Shown here one piece after another: positions 19,103-31,699 of a DNA stretch of 64,000 nucleotides. Each line of letters starts with the position of its first letter. Within the stretch, counting starts at the first letter, position 1. A program made the position numbers and the translations under genes. This DNA comes from Caldovatus sediminis (lineage in GTDB: Bacteria; Pseudomonadota; Alphaproteobacteria; Acetobacterales; Acetobacteraceae), in assembly GCF_014644455.1 (NCBI RefSeq), contig NZ_BMKS01000004.1, forward strand, positions 248,001-312,000. The letters are read 5' to 3'. A model generated the notes under the pieces. The model did not search any database. It saw nothing but the letters and a program-made list of their open reading frames with translations, and had not been told where the DNA came from.

Positions 19103-19525
19103 TCAGCGCGGTGGCCGCGTCACCGCCGCCCAGGTGGTGGTAACGTGGGCGCAGGGCTCCGCCGCGTCCTCGGCGCGCAGCCAGGCCTCGGCGAAGGGCA
19201 GGCGGCCGCGGCGCAGCACGCGCGCCTCGGCGAGCAGCGCCGCCGCGCCGGGGCGGCGGAGGAAGTTGATCGCGAGGTTCGCGGTCAGGCTCTCGTCCCG
19301 CCCGCCGGTGAGGGAAAGCAGGGCGCACCACACGGCCATGTCCGCGAGCCCCATCATCGCCGGGCCGGAGACGGTGCCGCCCGGGCGCAGCAGCACGGGG
19401 GAGGGGGGCAGGCGCAGCAGGGCGCGTCCCTCCGCCGCCTCCAGCACCTCGACGCCCCAGGCCTCGGCCAACGGGACGCCGGCGTGGAGGATGCGCCGGA
19501 TCTCGGCGGCGTCGGGACCGCTCAT
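19103..19525 (-). CDS. PaaI-family (hotdog fold) thioesterase
   Basis: 140-residue acyl-CoA thioesterase-like protein. Hotdog-fold hallmarks: [27 protein letters not shown] in the active-site helix region (Asp in place of the usual catalytic acid cluster), [13 protein letters not shown] as the central strand, and [10 protein letters not shown] at the end. The likely role is hydrolysis of an acyl-CoA; the substrate is unknown. It is the last gene of the hutU-hutH-hutI run, starting in an ATGA overlap with the hutI stop, so it is co-translated with histidine degradation although no thioester occurs in that pathway. Confidence 0.78.
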   Translation of the reverse strand: MSGPDAAEIRRILHAGVPLAEAWGVEVLEAAEGRALLRLPPSPVLLRPGGTVSGPAMMGLADMAVWCALLSLTGGRDESLTANLAINFLRRPGAAALLAEARVLRRGRLPFAEAWLRAEDAAEPCAHVTTTWAAVTRPPR

Positions 19526-20748
19526 CGCCCGCCGACCACGCGGCCGACGCAGGGATTGCCGCCGATCCAGTAGCAGAGTTCGGCCGGACGGCCGATCCGG
19601 TAGAGCGCCAGGTCGCAGCGCAGCCCGGGCGCGAGCCGGCCGCGGTCGTCGAGGCCGAGCGCCGCCGCGGCATGGCGCGTGACGCCGAGCAGGGCCTCGG
19701 CGACGGTGAGGCGGAACAGGGTGCAGGCGAGGTTGAGCATCAGCAGCAGCGACAATGCCGGGGAGGAGCCGGGATTCATGTCGGTCGCGACCGCGAGGCG
19801 CAAGCCGGCGGCGCGCATCGCCGCGATGTCGGGGCGGCGCCGTTCGCCGAGGAAGTGGAAGGCGCCGGGCAGCAGCACGCCGACCGTGCCGGCGCGGGCC
19901 ATCGCGGCGAGGCCCTCGGGGCTCGCGTATTCGAGGTGATCGGCGGAGAGGGCCCCGTGGCGCGCGGCGAGCGCCGCGCCGCCGTCGTCGCGGAGCTGGT
20001 CGGCGTGCAGCTTCACCGGCAGCCCGTGCGCGCGGGCGGCGTCGAGCACCTGCGCCGTCTCCTCCGCGGTGAAGGCGATCGCGGAGTCGAGGAAGGCGTC
20101 CACGGCGTCGGCGAGGCCGGAGGCGGCGGCGGCGGGGACGATCTCGCGCGCGACGTGCGCGGCGTAGTCGGCGCGGCGGCCGGCGTATTCGGGCGGCGTC
20201 GCGTGGGCGGCGAGCAGCGTGGTGGCGACCGAGACCGGCTCCTCCGCCGCGAGCCGGCGGGCGACGCGGAGCTGGCGCAGCTCGGTGGCGAGGTCGAGGC
20301 CGTAGCCGGACTTGATCTCGACGGTGGTGACGCCCTCGGCCATCAGGGCGCGCAGGCGGGGTTCCGCGGCGCGCAGCAGCCGGTCCTCCTCCGCCTCGCG
20401 CGTCGCGCGCACCGTGGCGAGGATGCCGCCGCCGGCTTTGGCGATCTCCTCGTAGCTCGCGCCCGCGAGGCGCCGCTCGAACTCCGCCGCGCGGTCGCCG
20501 GCGAAGACGAGGTGGGTGTGGCAGTCTATCAGGCCGGGCAGGATCCAGGCGCCGCGGCAATCCGTCGTCTGCGCGGCCGGGCCGGGCAGGTCGGCGCGGC
20601 GGCCGAGCCAGGCGATGCGGCCGTCCCTGGCGGCGAGGGCGCCGTCCTCGATCGCGCCGAGCGGGTCGCCGGGCGGCCCGTCCATCGTGGCGAGGCGGGC
20701 GTTCAGCCAGACGCGGTCGAAGCGCGCGCCGGGCACGGTCAGGGCCAC
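19522..20748 (-). CDS. hutI: Imidazolonepropionase
   Basis: 408-residue amidohydrolase that opens 4-imidazolone-5-propionate to N-formimino-glutamate, the third step of histidine degradation. Metal-site motif [10 protein letters not shown] (about residues 77-86), [28 protein letters not shown] and the C-terminal [13 protein letters not shown]. Length matches the family (about 400). It overlaps hutH by 10 bp upstream and the thioesterase gene by 4 bp downstream, so the operon appears to rely on translational coupling. Confidence 0.95.
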   Translation of the reverse strand: MALTVPGARFDRVWLNARLATMDGPPGDPLGAIEDGALAARDGRIAWLGRRADLPGPAAQTTDCRGAWILPGLIDCHTHLVFAGDRAAEFERRLAGASYEEIAKAGGGILATVRATREAEEDRLLRAAEPRLRALMAEGVTTVEIKSGYGLDLATELRQLRVARRLAAEEPVSVATTLLAAHATPPEYAGRRADYAAHVAREIVPAAAASGLADAVDAFLDSAIAFTAEETAQVLDAARAHGLPVKLHADQLRDDGGAALAARHGALSADHLEYASPEGLAAMARAGTVGVLLPGAFHFLGERRRPDIAAMRAAGLRLAVATDMNPGSSPALSLLLMLNLACTLFRLTVAEALLGVTRHAAAALGLDDRGRLAPGLRCDLALYRIGRPAELCYWIGGNPCVGRVVGGR

Positions 20749-22234
20749 TCCGCGAGGGCGGCGAATTCGCCGCGCTCGACCAGCGCCTTCACCGCGGCGA
20801 TGTCGGGGGCGAGCACGCGGTCCTCGACCCAGGGCAGGGCGGCGCCGCGGACCAGCGCGTGCGCCGACTCGAGGGGGGCGGAGGAGCGCAGCGGGCGATG
20901 GAACTCGATCGCCTGCGCCGCGGCGAGCAGCTCGATGGCGAGGATGCCGGCGAGGTTGTCGGCCATCTCGGCGAGGCGCAGCGCGGCGCCGGTCGCCATG
21001 CTGACGTGGTCCTCCTGGTTGGCGCTGGTGGGCAGGCTGTCGGTGCTGCGCGGCACGGCGAGGGCGCGGTTCTCGGCGACCAGCGCGGCCGCGGTGATCT
21101 GCGCGAGCATGAAGCCGGAATTGAGTCCGCCCTCCCGCACCAGGAAGGCGGGCAGGCCGGAGAGCGCGGGGTCCATGAGCAGGGCGGTGCGCCGTTCGCT
21201 GATCGCGCCGAGCTCGGCGAGGGCGAGGGCGATCGCGTCGGCGGCGAAGGCCACGGGCTCGGCGTGGAAATTGCCGCCCGCGAGGATCGCGCCGCCCTCG
21301 ACGACCAGCGGGTTGTCGGTGACGGCGTTCGCCTCGCGCTCCAGCACCTGCGCGGCGTGGGCGAGGAGGTCGGCGCAGGCGCCGGCGACCTGGGGCTGGC
21401 AGCGCAGCGAATAGGGGTCCTGCACGCGCGCATCGCCGGCCCGGTGGCTCTCGCGGATGGCGCTGCCGGCGAGCAGCGCGCGCAGCGCGGCGGCGGCGCG
21501 GACCTGGCCCGGATGGCCGCGCAGCGCGTGGATGCGCGGATCGAAGGGGGTGTCGCTGCCCCTCGCGCCCTCGAGGCTCATCGCGCCGGCGACGAGGGCG
21601 GTGCGCAGCAGGGTCTCCGCCGCGAACAGCGCGGCGAGCGCGAGCGCGGTCGAGACCTGCGTGCCGTTGAGCAGCGCGAGCCCCTCCTTCGGGCCGAGCG
21701 TGAGCGGGGCGACGCCCGCGCGCGCCATCGCCTCGGCGCCGCCGAGCACGGAATCGTCGGCGAAGGCCTCGCCCTCGCCGACGAGCACGAGGGCGAGATG
21801 CGCGAGCGGGGCGAGGTCGCCGGAGGCGCCGACCGAACCCTTGGAGGGGATCGCCGGCAGCACGTCGTTGTTCAGCAGGGCGAGCAGCGCCTCCACGACC
21901 TCCGGCCGCACGCCGGAGGCGCCGCGGGCGAGCGAGAGCGCCTTCAGCGCGAGGACGAGGCGCACCACGGGCGGCGGCAGCAGCGCCCCGGTGCCGGCGG
22001 CGTGGCTGCGCAGCAGGTTGAGCTGGAGCTGCGCCAGGTGATCCGGCGGGATGCGCGTGGAGGCGAGCTTCCCGAAGCCGGTGTTGATCCCGTAGAGCGT
22101 CTCGCCGGTGGTCAGGTGCGCGGCGACGGCGGCGGCGCCGGCCTCGGTCGCCGCGCGCCAGCCGGGGGCGAGGTCGAGCCGCGCCCCCTCCATCACCGTG
22201 CGCAACTGCGCGAGGGTGGCGGCGCCGGGGGCGA

Positions 22235-22238
<4 letters not shown>
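20739..22238 (-). CDS. hutH: Histidine ammonia-lyase
   Basis: 499-residue lyase that deaminates histidine to urocanate. The Ala-Ser-Gly triad that cyclises to the MIO cofactor is at about residues 138-140 ([12 protein letters not shown]). Also seen: [36 protein letters not shown]-type [10 protein letters not shown] and [13 protein letters not shown]. The ATG overlaps the hutU stop (ATGA). A complete-length family member. HutH follows HutU here, so gene order does not follow reaction order. Confidence 0.97.
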
Positions 22239-23911
<1,673 letters not shown>

Positions 23912-23957
23912 GCGTGGCAGCCTAGCCACGGCCGGCGGGAGGGCAAAGCACAGTCGC

Positions 23958-25319
23958 ATGACGACGGCGTTCTTCGCCCGGGCCGCCCTGCTGCCCGCCG
24001 GCTGGGCGGCCGACGTGCGGATCGAGGCCGACGCGGCGGGCTGGATCACGGCGGTCCTCCCCGGCGCCCCGCCCGGCGGGGCGCGGCGGCTGCGCGGGGC
24101 CGTGATCCCGGGCGTGCCGAACCTGCACTCGCACGCCTTCCAGCGCGCCATGGCGGGCGGCGCGGAGCGGCGCTCGCCCGAGGGGCGCGACAGCTTCTGG
24201 ACCTGGCGCGAGACGATGTACCGCTTCGTCGCGCGCCTGACGCCGGAGGACGCGGAGGCGGTGGCGGCGCAGCTCTATGCCGAGCTGCTGGAGGGGGGCT
24301 TCACCGCCGTCTGCGAGTTCCACTACCTGCACCACCGGCCGGACGGCACGCCCTACGACGATCCGGCGGAGATGGCGAAGCGGCACCTCGCCGCGGCGCG
24401 CGCCGCCGGGATCGGCATCACGCTGCTGCCGAGCCTCTACCGCCACGGCGGGATCTTCGGCCGCGAGCCGGCGCCGGGGCAGCGGCGCTTCCTCAACGAC
24501 CTCGACGGCTTCGCGCGCATCGTCGAGGGGGTGCGCGCGGCGGTGGCCGGCGATCCGCAGGCCGCCGCGGGCCTCGCGCCGCATTCGCTGCGCGCGGTGA
24601 CGCCGGAGATGCTCGGCGCCGTCGCCGGCGCCGAGGGGCCGATCCACATCCACGCGGCCGAACAGGCGCGCGAGGTGGAGGAGTGCCTCGCCGCGACCGG
24701 CGCGCGGCCGGTGCGCTGGCTGCTCGACCACGCGCCGGTGGACGCGCGCTGGTGCGTGGTCCACGCCACGCACATGGACGCGGCGGAGACGCGCGATCTC
24801 GCCGCCACCGGCGCCGTGGCGGGGCTCTGCCCGACGACCGAGGCCAATCTCGGCGACGGGATCTTCCCGCTGCCGGCCTGGCGCGCCGCCGGCGGGCGGT
24901 TCGGCGTCGGCACCGACAGCCATGTCGGCGTCGCGCCGCGCGACGAGCTGCGGCAGCTGGAGACGAGCCAGCGCCTCGCCCTGCAGGCGCGCGCCGTCGC
25001 CGCCGACGCGGCGCGGCCGCATCCCGGCCGCGCGCTGCTGGAGGCGGCGCTGGCGGGCGGGGCGCAGGCGAGCGGGCGCGGGCTCGGCGCCATCGCGCCG
25101 GGGCTGCGCTGCGACCTGGTGGAGCTCGATCCCGAGCACCCGGCGCTGGTCGGGCGGGAGGGCGATGCGCTGCTCGACGCCTGGGTGTTCGCCGGCCAGG
25201 GGAATCCCGTGCGCACCGTGGTCTGCGGCGGACGCGCGGTGGTGGAGGCGGGGCGGCACGTCGCGCGGCTCGAGATCGGCGAGGCGTTCGCCCGGGCGAT
25301 GCGGAGGCTGTGGGCATGA
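23958..25319 (+). CDS. hutF: Formimidoylglutamate deiminase
   Basis: 453-residue amidohydrolase converting N-formimino-L-glutamate to N-formyl-L-glutamate and ammonia, the step that defines the five-step Hut pathway. Motifs: N-terminal metal site [11 protein letters not shown] (H57, H59), [29 protein letters not shown] and [15 protein letters not shown]. Start at 23958 (ATG) with GGGAGGG about 14 bases ahead. HutG, which would hydrolyse the product to glutamate and formate, is not in the window. Coupled by an ATGA overlap to the downstream SDR gene. Confidence 0.94.
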   Translation: MTTAFFARAALLPAGWAADVRIEADAAGWITAVLPGAPPGGARRLRGAVIPGVPNLHSHAFQRAMAGGAERRSPEGRDSFWTWRETMYRFVARLTPEDAEAVAAQLYAELLEGGFTAVCEFHYLHHRPDGTPYDDPAEMAKRHLAAARAAGIGITLLPSLYRHGGIFGREPAPGQRRFLNDLDGFARIVEGVRAAVAGDPQAAAGLAPHSLRAVTPEMLGAVAGAEGPIHIHAAEQAREVEECLAATGARPVRWLLDHAPVDARWCVVHATHMDAAETRDLAATGAVAGLCPTTEANLGDGIFPLPAWRAAGGRFGVGTDSHVGVAPRDELRQLETSQRLALQARAVAADAARPHPGRALLEAALAGGAQASGRGLGAIAPGLRCDLVELDPEHPALVGREGDALLDAWVFAGQGNPVRTVVCGGRAVVEAGRHVARLEIGEAFARAMRRLWA

Positions 25320-26068
25320 GCAACACGCTGCAGGGACAGGTCGCGTTCATCACCGGCGGCAGCCGCGGCATCGGCGGCGCGATCGCGCGCGCCTTCGCCC
25401 GCGCCGGCGCCGACGTCGGCTTCTGCCACCTCGACGACGCGGAGGGCGCGGCGGAGACGGCGCGCGCCATCGCCGCCGCCGGCCGCCGCGGCTTCGCGCG
25501 CGCCTGCGACGTGGCCGACGCCGCCGCGCTGCGCGCCACGATCGCCGAGGCGGAGGCGACGCTCGGCCCGACCGACATCCTCGTCTGCAACGCCGGGATC
25601 AACATCCGCGGCGCCTTCGAGACGCTGGACGATTCCGTGTTCGACCGCCTGCTCGCCGTGCACCTCAAGGGCACGATCGCCGCCTGCCGGGCGGTCTATC
25701 CGGGCATGGCGGCGCGCGGGCGGGGGCGGATCATCACCCTCTCCTCGCAGCTCGCGCTGAAGGGCGGGGCCGGGGTCGCGCCCTATGTCACGGCGAAGGC
25801 GGCGGTCCTCGGCTTCACCCGCGCGCTGGCGCTGGAGGCGGCGCCGAAGGGCATCCGCGTGAACGCCATCGCGCCCGGCCCCGTGGACACCGACCTCACG
25901 CGCGCGCGCGGCGCGGAATGGCGGCGCGCGATCGAGGCGGCGCTGCCCGCCGGCCGGCTCGGCCGCCCGGAGGAGATCGCGGAGACCGCATTGCTGCTCG
26001 CCGGGCCGGGCGGCGCGTTCTACGTCGGCGCCTGCCTCTCGCCGAACGGCGGCGACATCCTCCACTGA
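25316..26068 (+). CDS. SDR-family (FabG-like) oxidoreductase
   Basis: 250-residue short-chain dehydrogenase/reductase. Cofactor motif TGGSRGIGGAIA (residues 14-25), NAGIN, catalytic Ser in TLSSQLAL and YVTAK (Tyr-xxx-Lys), PGPVDTDLTRA and the C-terminal NGGDILH. NAD(P)H-dependent reduction of a ketone or aldehyde is expected; the substrate is not evident. It starts in the stop codon of hutF, an unusual partner for histidine breakdown. It may process a related metabolite or simply have been joined to the operon. Its end is 16 bp from the convergent end of flhA. Confidence 0.86.
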   Translation: MSNTLQGQVAFITGGSRGIGGAIARAFARAGADVGFCHLDDAEGAAETARAIAAAGRRGFARACDVADAAALRATIAEAEATLGPTDILVCNAGINIRGAFETLDDSVFDRLLAVHLKGTIAACRAVYPGMAARGRGRIITLSSQLALKGGAGVAPYVTAKAAVLGFTRALALEAAPKGIRVNAIAPGPVDTDLTRARGAEWRRAIEAALPAGRLGRPEEIAETALLLAGPGGAFYVGACLSPNGGDILH

Positions 26069-26084
26069 CCATCCGGCCGTCGGG

Positions 26085-28154
26085 TCAGATGCTCCCCACG
26101 GTGCGGATGCGCGCGCGGGGGTGGATCTCGCCCTGGGCCAGGACCTGGGTCGCGGGGCGGAAGCGCTCGGCGATCGCGCGGAGGTGCGCGCGCAGGCCGC
26201 CGGAGCAGACCAGCACCGGCGCCTCGCCGGCGGCGGTGGCGGCGTCGAAGACCTCGCGCAGGCGCTGCATGAAGGCGGAGAGCTGCGAGGGCGCCATGGC
26301 GAGCTGGCGCTCCTCCGGCGGGCCGATCAGCGCCTCGGCGAAGGCCTGCTCCCATTCGGGCGAGAGGGTGACCATCGCGATGTAGCCCTGCGGGCCGCGC
26401 GCCGCCTCCGAGATCTGGCGCGCCAGGCGCTGGCGCACCACGGCGAGGATCGCGGGCAGGGCGCGCAGCCCGGCGGTGGTGGCCTCCTGGATGCCCTCGA
26501 GGATGGTCGGCAGGTCGCGGATCGAGACCCGCTCGGCGAGCAGCGCCTGCAGCACGCGCTGCACGCCGCCGACGGTGATCTGCGCCGGGATCAGGTCGGC
26601 GACCAGCTTCTGCTGCTCGCGCGGGAGCTCGTCGAGCAGCTTCTGCGTCTCGGCGTAGGAGAGGAGCTCGGCCATGTTCTCGCGCACCACCTCGGTCAGG
26701 TGGGTGGCGAGCACGCCGGCGGCGTCCACCACGGTGCAGCCGCGCGCCAGCGCCTCGTCGCGCCGCGACTCCTCGATCCAGAGCGCGGGCAGGCCGAAGG
26801 TCGGCTCGTTCACCCGCTCGCCGGGGAGCGGCGGCACGCCGCCCGCGGGATCGATGGCGAGGTGGAGCGGCGGACGCAGCCGGCCGCGCCCGGCCTCGAT
26901 CTCCTTGATGCGGATGACGTAGGTGTCGGGGTCGAGCTGGAGGTTGTCCTGGATGCGCACGGCGGGCAGGACGAACCCCATCTCCTGCGCGATGGAGCGG
27001 CGCAGGCCGCGGATCTGCTCGGTCAGGCGCGGCGCCTCGCCGGCGGCGAGCGAGAGGAGGCCGTAGCCGAGCTCGAGCCGCAGCAGGTCGATCCGCAGCG
27101 TCTCGCCGATCGGCAGTTCCTGCGCCGTGGCGGGAAGCGGCGCGGGGTCGGGCTGCGCGGCGGCGCGGCGCTCGGCCTCGCGCCGGAACCAGGCGGCGGT
27201 GCCGGCGGCGCCGGAGAGGGCGAGGAAGGGCAGCAGCGGCATCCCCGGCAGCAGCGCCATCACCCCGGCCGCGCCGGCGGCGATGGCGAGCGGCTTCGAA
27301 CCGCCGCCGAGCTGGCCGACCAGCGCCTTGTCCGCGCTGCCCTCGACGCCGCCCTTGGTGACGACGATGCCGGCTGCGACCGAGACCAGCAGCGCCGGGA
27401 TCTGGGTGACCAGACCGTCGCCGACGGTGAGCAGGGCGAAGGTTCCCGCGGCGTCGGCAAGGGCCATGCCGTGGCGCATCACCCCGATCGCGAGGCCGCC
27501 GATCAGGTTGATTAAGGTAATGACGAGGCCCGCGATCGCGTCGCCGCGCACGAATTTCGCGGCGCCGTCCATCGCGCCGTAGAAGCCCGTCTCCTCTTCC
27601 AGCTCCTTGCGGCGGCGCTTCGCCTCCGCCTCGTCCACGAGGCCGGCGGAGAGGTCGGAATCGATCGCCATCTGCTTGCCGGGCAGGGCGTCCAGGCTGA
27701 ACCGCGCCGCCACCTCGGCGATGCGGCCGGAGCCCTTGGTGACGACCATGAAGTTCACCACCAGCAGGATGGCGAAGACGATCATCCCCACCACCAGGTC
27801 GCCGCCCATGAGGAAGCGGCCGAAGGCCGAGACGACATGGCCCACCCCCGCCGGCCCCTCGTGCCCCTGGGTCAGGATGGCCCGGGTGGTGGCGACGTTG
27901 AGCGCGAGGCGCAGCAGCGTCGTCAGCAGCAGGAGCTGGGGGAAGGAGGTGAAGTCGAGGGGGCGGTGCAGGAACAGCGCCGTCATCAGCACCAGCACGG
28001 CGAGCGTGATCGACAGCGCCAGCCCCGCGTCGAGCAGCAGGGGCGGCAGCGGCACCACCAGCACCGCGAGCAGCGCCGCGACGCCGAGGGCGAGCCCGAC
28101 ATCCGTTCCCGGGCGCGCGGCCGAGAGCCAGGCGGGGAAGGCGAGCGCGGGCAT
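26085..28154 (-). CDS. flhA: Flagellar export gate protein FlhA
   Basis: 689-residue inner-membrane component of the flagellar type III export gate. About eight hydrophobic segments occupy residues 15-330. The FHIPEP signature RFSLDALPGKQMAIDSDLSAG lies near 145-165, followed by the FHIPEP loop ERRRKELEEETGFYGAMDG-type region. The cytoplasmic C-terminal half (from about 340) binds chaperone-substrate complexes and keeps the conserved LTEVVRENMAELL and LPTILEGIQE blocks. Last gene of the fliF-G-H-N-flbD-flhA operon, 6 bp after the flbD stop. Confidence 0.97.
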   Translation of the reverse strand: MPALAFPAWLSAARPGTDVGLALGVAALLAVLVVPLPPLLLDAGLALSITLAVLVLMTALFLHRPLDFTSFPQLLLLTTLLRLALNVATTRAILTQGHEGPAGVGHVVSAFGRFLMGGDLVVGMIVFAILLVVNFMVVTKGSGRIAEVAARFSLDALPGKQMAIDSDLSAGLVDEAEAKRRRKELEEETGFYGAMDGAAKFVRGDAIAGLVITLINLIGGLAIGVMRHGMALADAAGTFALLTVGDGLVTQIPALLVSVAAGIVVTKGGVEGSADKALVGQLGGGSKPLAIAAGAAGVMALLPGMPLLPFLALSGAAGTAAWFRREAERRAAAQPDPAPLPATAQELPIGETLRIDLLRLELGYGLLSLAAGEAPRLTEQIRGLRRSIAQEMGFVLPAVRIQDNLQLDPDTYVIRIKEIEAGRGRLRPPLHLAIDPAGGVPPLPGERVNEPTFGLPALWIEESRRDEALARGCTVVDAAGVLATHLTEVVRENMAELLSYAETQKLLDELPREQQKLVADLIPAQITVGGVQRVLQALLAERVSIRDLPTILEGIQEATTAGLRALPAILAVVRQRLARQISEAARGPQGYIAMVTLSPEWEQAFAEALIGPPEERQLAMAPSQLSAFMQRLREVFDAATAAGEAPVLVCSGGLRAHLRAIAERFRPATQVLAQGEIHPRARIRTVGSI

Positions 28155-28160
28155 CGCCGG

Positions 28161-29588
<1,428 letters not shown>

Positions 29589-29592
29589 CGGA

Positions 29593-29967
29593 TCACCCGC
29601 CCCGGTCGGCCTTGACGATCTCGGTCATGGTGACGCCGAGGCGGTTGTCCTCCACCAGCACCACTTCGCCGCGCGCGACCAGGCGATTGTTGACGTAGAT
29701 GTCCACCGCCTCGCCGAGCTTGCGGTCGAGCTCGACGACGGCGCCGCGGCCGAGCTTGAGGAGCTGCGAGACCTGGATGGTCGCGCGGCCGAGCACCGCG
29801 CTAACCTGGACCGGGATGTCGTAGACCGCGCCGAGCTCGCGCGCCGGCGTGGCGCCCGCGGCCGCCCGTGGCGGGGCCGGCGGCTGCTCCGCCGCGTCCG
29901 GCGCCACGGCGGTCCCCGCCGCCTCGAACTCGCCGCCCGGTCCACCGACCCCGCCGACCGTCGTCAT
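29593..29967 (-). CDS. fliN: Flagellar motor switch protein FliN
   Basis: 124-residue C-ring protein. A disordered glycine/proline/alanine-rich N terminus (1-45) is followed by the SpoA domain: YDIPVQVSAVLGRATIQVSQLLKLGRG, AVDIYVNNRLVARGEVVLVEDNRLGV and TEIV. FliN forms the lower C ring and docks the FliH-FliI export complex. It is placed between fliH and flbD with 3-4 bp gaps, as in the Caulobacter fliF operon. No fliM is present in the window. Confidence 0.95.
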   Translation of the reverse strand: MTTVGGVGGPGGEFEAAGTAVAPDAAEQPPAPPRAAAGATPARELGAVYDIPVQVSAVLGRATIQVSQLLKLGRGAVVELDRKLGEAVDIYVNNRLVARGEVVLVEDNRLGVTMTEIVKADRGG

Positions 29968-29970
29968 CCC

Positions 29971-30696
29971 CTAACCCTCCAGGCCCATCGCGGCGAGCGC
30001 CGCACGCACCGCACGCCGCCGTCTTTCCAGAACCGCTTCCGCAGACCCGCCGCGCCACTCCAGCCGCGCGTCGCCGGGGGCGAGCGCCTCGTCCGCCATT
30101 ACCTCGAAGCGCGCGTCGAGCGGGGCGAGATGCGCCGCGAGCGCGGCGGCGAGATCGGGCGCAACACGCACGAGGACGCGCGGCTCCTCCGCGAGGGCGG
30201 GGCGCAGCGCCGCGATCAGGGCCGCGAGGCGGGACGGCGCCGCGGCACCGTCGGCGGCCGCCCCCGGCAGCGCGGCATCGAGCGCCGCGAGCAGCAGCCG
30301 CGCCAGCGCCTCCGCCACCTCCTCGGCATGCGCCTCCGCCGCGGCGCGGGCGGCAGCCGAGGCGTCGCGCAACGCGGCTGCGGTGGCCTCGGCCGCCGCG
30401 GCGAGCCGGGCGGCGTCACGCTCCGCCGCCTCGGCCAGGCCGGCGGCACGGCCCGCCGCGAAGCCCTCCGCCCGCCCCGCCGCGTGCGCGGCGGCGGCCC
30501 GCTCGGCCGCGGCGGCCTCGGCCTCTCGCAGGGCGGCGCTCTCCGCCGCCGCCGCCGCCAGCCATCCACCCGGCCGCCCGTGATCCCCGTGCCCTGGCCC
30601 GCAATTCCGCCCGACGGGCGGGAGCAGGGCCGTGGCGGCGAAGGCGCCGGCCTGCCGGTCGCGGGGCGCATGGATCGGCTCGAAGGGCGCGGCCAC
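29971..30696 (-). CDS. fliH: FliH-like flagellar export protein (FlbE-type)
   Basis: 241-residue protein placed by position and architecture rather than by strong motifs. GTG start at 30696, four bases after the fliG stop. Residues 45-130 form a long alanine/glutamate-rich coiled coil (ERAAAAHAAGRAEGFAAGRA), and the C-terminal part (RVLVRVAPDLAAALAAHLAPL, PGDARLEWRGGSAE) matches the FliH/FlbE end that contacts the FliI ATPase. FliH links FliI to the C ring and regulates the ATPase. Composition is extreme in alanine, so similarity searches may be weak. Confidence 0.82.
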   Translation of the reverse strand: MAAPFEPIHAPRDRQAGAFAATALLPPVGRNCGPGHGDHGRPGGWLAAAAAESAALREAEAAAAERAAAAHAAGRAEGFAAGRAAGLAEAAERDAARLAAAAEATAAALRDASAAARAAAEAHAEEVAEALARLLLAALDAALPGAAADGAAAPSRLAALIAALRPALAEEPRVLVRVAPDLAAALAAHLAPLDARFEVMADEALAPGDARLEWRGGSAEAVLERRRRAVRAALAAMGLEG

Positions 30697-30699
30697 CGG

Positions 30700-31692
30700 T
30701 CAGTACACCATGACTTCGTCGCGCCCGTCGCGCAGCGTGATCTCGCCGCGCGCCGCGAGCTCCTTGGCGGTGGCGACGATCGCCGCCTGCGCCTCGTCCA
30801 CGTCGCGCAGGCGGACGGGGCCGAGCATGGCGAGGTCGTCGCGGAGCAGCTTCCCGGCGCGCTCCGTCATGTTCCGCAGGAACAGGTCGCGCAGCGCCTC
30901 GCTCGCGCCCTTGAGGGCGAGCACGAGCTGGTCCTTCTCCACCTCCCGAAGCAGCGCCTGCAGCGCGGGGCCGTCGAGGCGCTGGAGGTCCTCGAAGGTG
31001 AACATCAGGGACCGGATGCGCTCGGCCGCCTCGCGGTTGCGCTCCTCGAGCGCGCCGAGGATGCGTGCCTCGGCCTGGCGATCGAGGTTGTTGAAGATCT
31101 CGGCCAGCATCTCGTGCGCATCGCGGCGGTGCCCGCGCGCGAGGTTGGACATGAATTCGGTCCGCAGCGTGCGCTCGAGCCCTTCCAGCGCGTCCTTCTG
31201 GATGGTGTCCATGCGCAGCATGCGCATCACCACCTCCATCGCGAAGGCCTCGGGCAGCAGGGCGAGCACGCGCGCGGCGTGATCCGGCTTCACCTTGGAG
31301 AGCACCACCGCGACCGTCTGCGGATACTCGTTCTTCAGGTAGGTGGCGAGCACCGCCTCGTTCACGTTGCCCAGCTTGTCCCACATGGTGCGGCCGGCGG
31401 GACCGCGGATCTCCTCCATGATCTGAAGTACGCGCTCCCGCGGCAGCGAGCGCATCAGCAGGCGCTCCGTGCTCTCCCAGGAGCCGGTGAGGGCCCCGGT
31501 CTGGCCGATGCTCTCGGCGAACTCGCGGCACAGGTCCTCGACCACGGCCGCGGGGATGGTGCCGAGGTTGGCCATCGCGCCCGAGATGTCGCGGATCTCG
31601 TCCTCGTGCATCCGCGAGAGGATGTCCGCCGCCCTCTCCTCGCCGAGGGCGAGCATCAGCGCCGCGGCCTTCTGCTGTCCGGTGAGCCGCAT
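30700..31692 (-). CDS. fliG: Flagellar motor switch protein FliG
   Basis: 330-residue torque-generating C-ring protein. N-terminal domain ([15 protein letters not shown]) binds FliF. The middle domain contains the EHPQ-like motif as [15 protein letters not shown]. The C-terminal domain has the charged torque helix [22 protein letters not shown], where acidic and basic residues meet the stator. Length is normal. It lies seven bases after fliF in the same operon. Stator genes motAB are not in this window. Confidence 0.97.
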   Translation of the reverse strand: MRLTGQQKAAALMLALGEERAADILSRMHEDEIRDISGAMANLGTIPAAVVEDLCREFAESIGQTGALTGSWESTERLLMRSLPRERVLQIMEEIRGPAGRTMWDKLGNVNEAVLATYLKNEYPQTVAVVLSKVKPDHAARVLALLPEAFAMEVVMRMLRMDTIQKDALEGLERTLRTEFMSNLARGHRRDAHEMLAEIFNNLDRQAEARILGALEERNREAAERIRSLMFTFEDLQRLDGPALQALLREVEKDQLVLALKGASEALRDLFLRNMTERAGKLLRDDLAMLGPVRLRDVDEAQAAIVATAKELAARGEITLRDGRDEVMVY

Positions 31693-31699
31693 GGCCGTC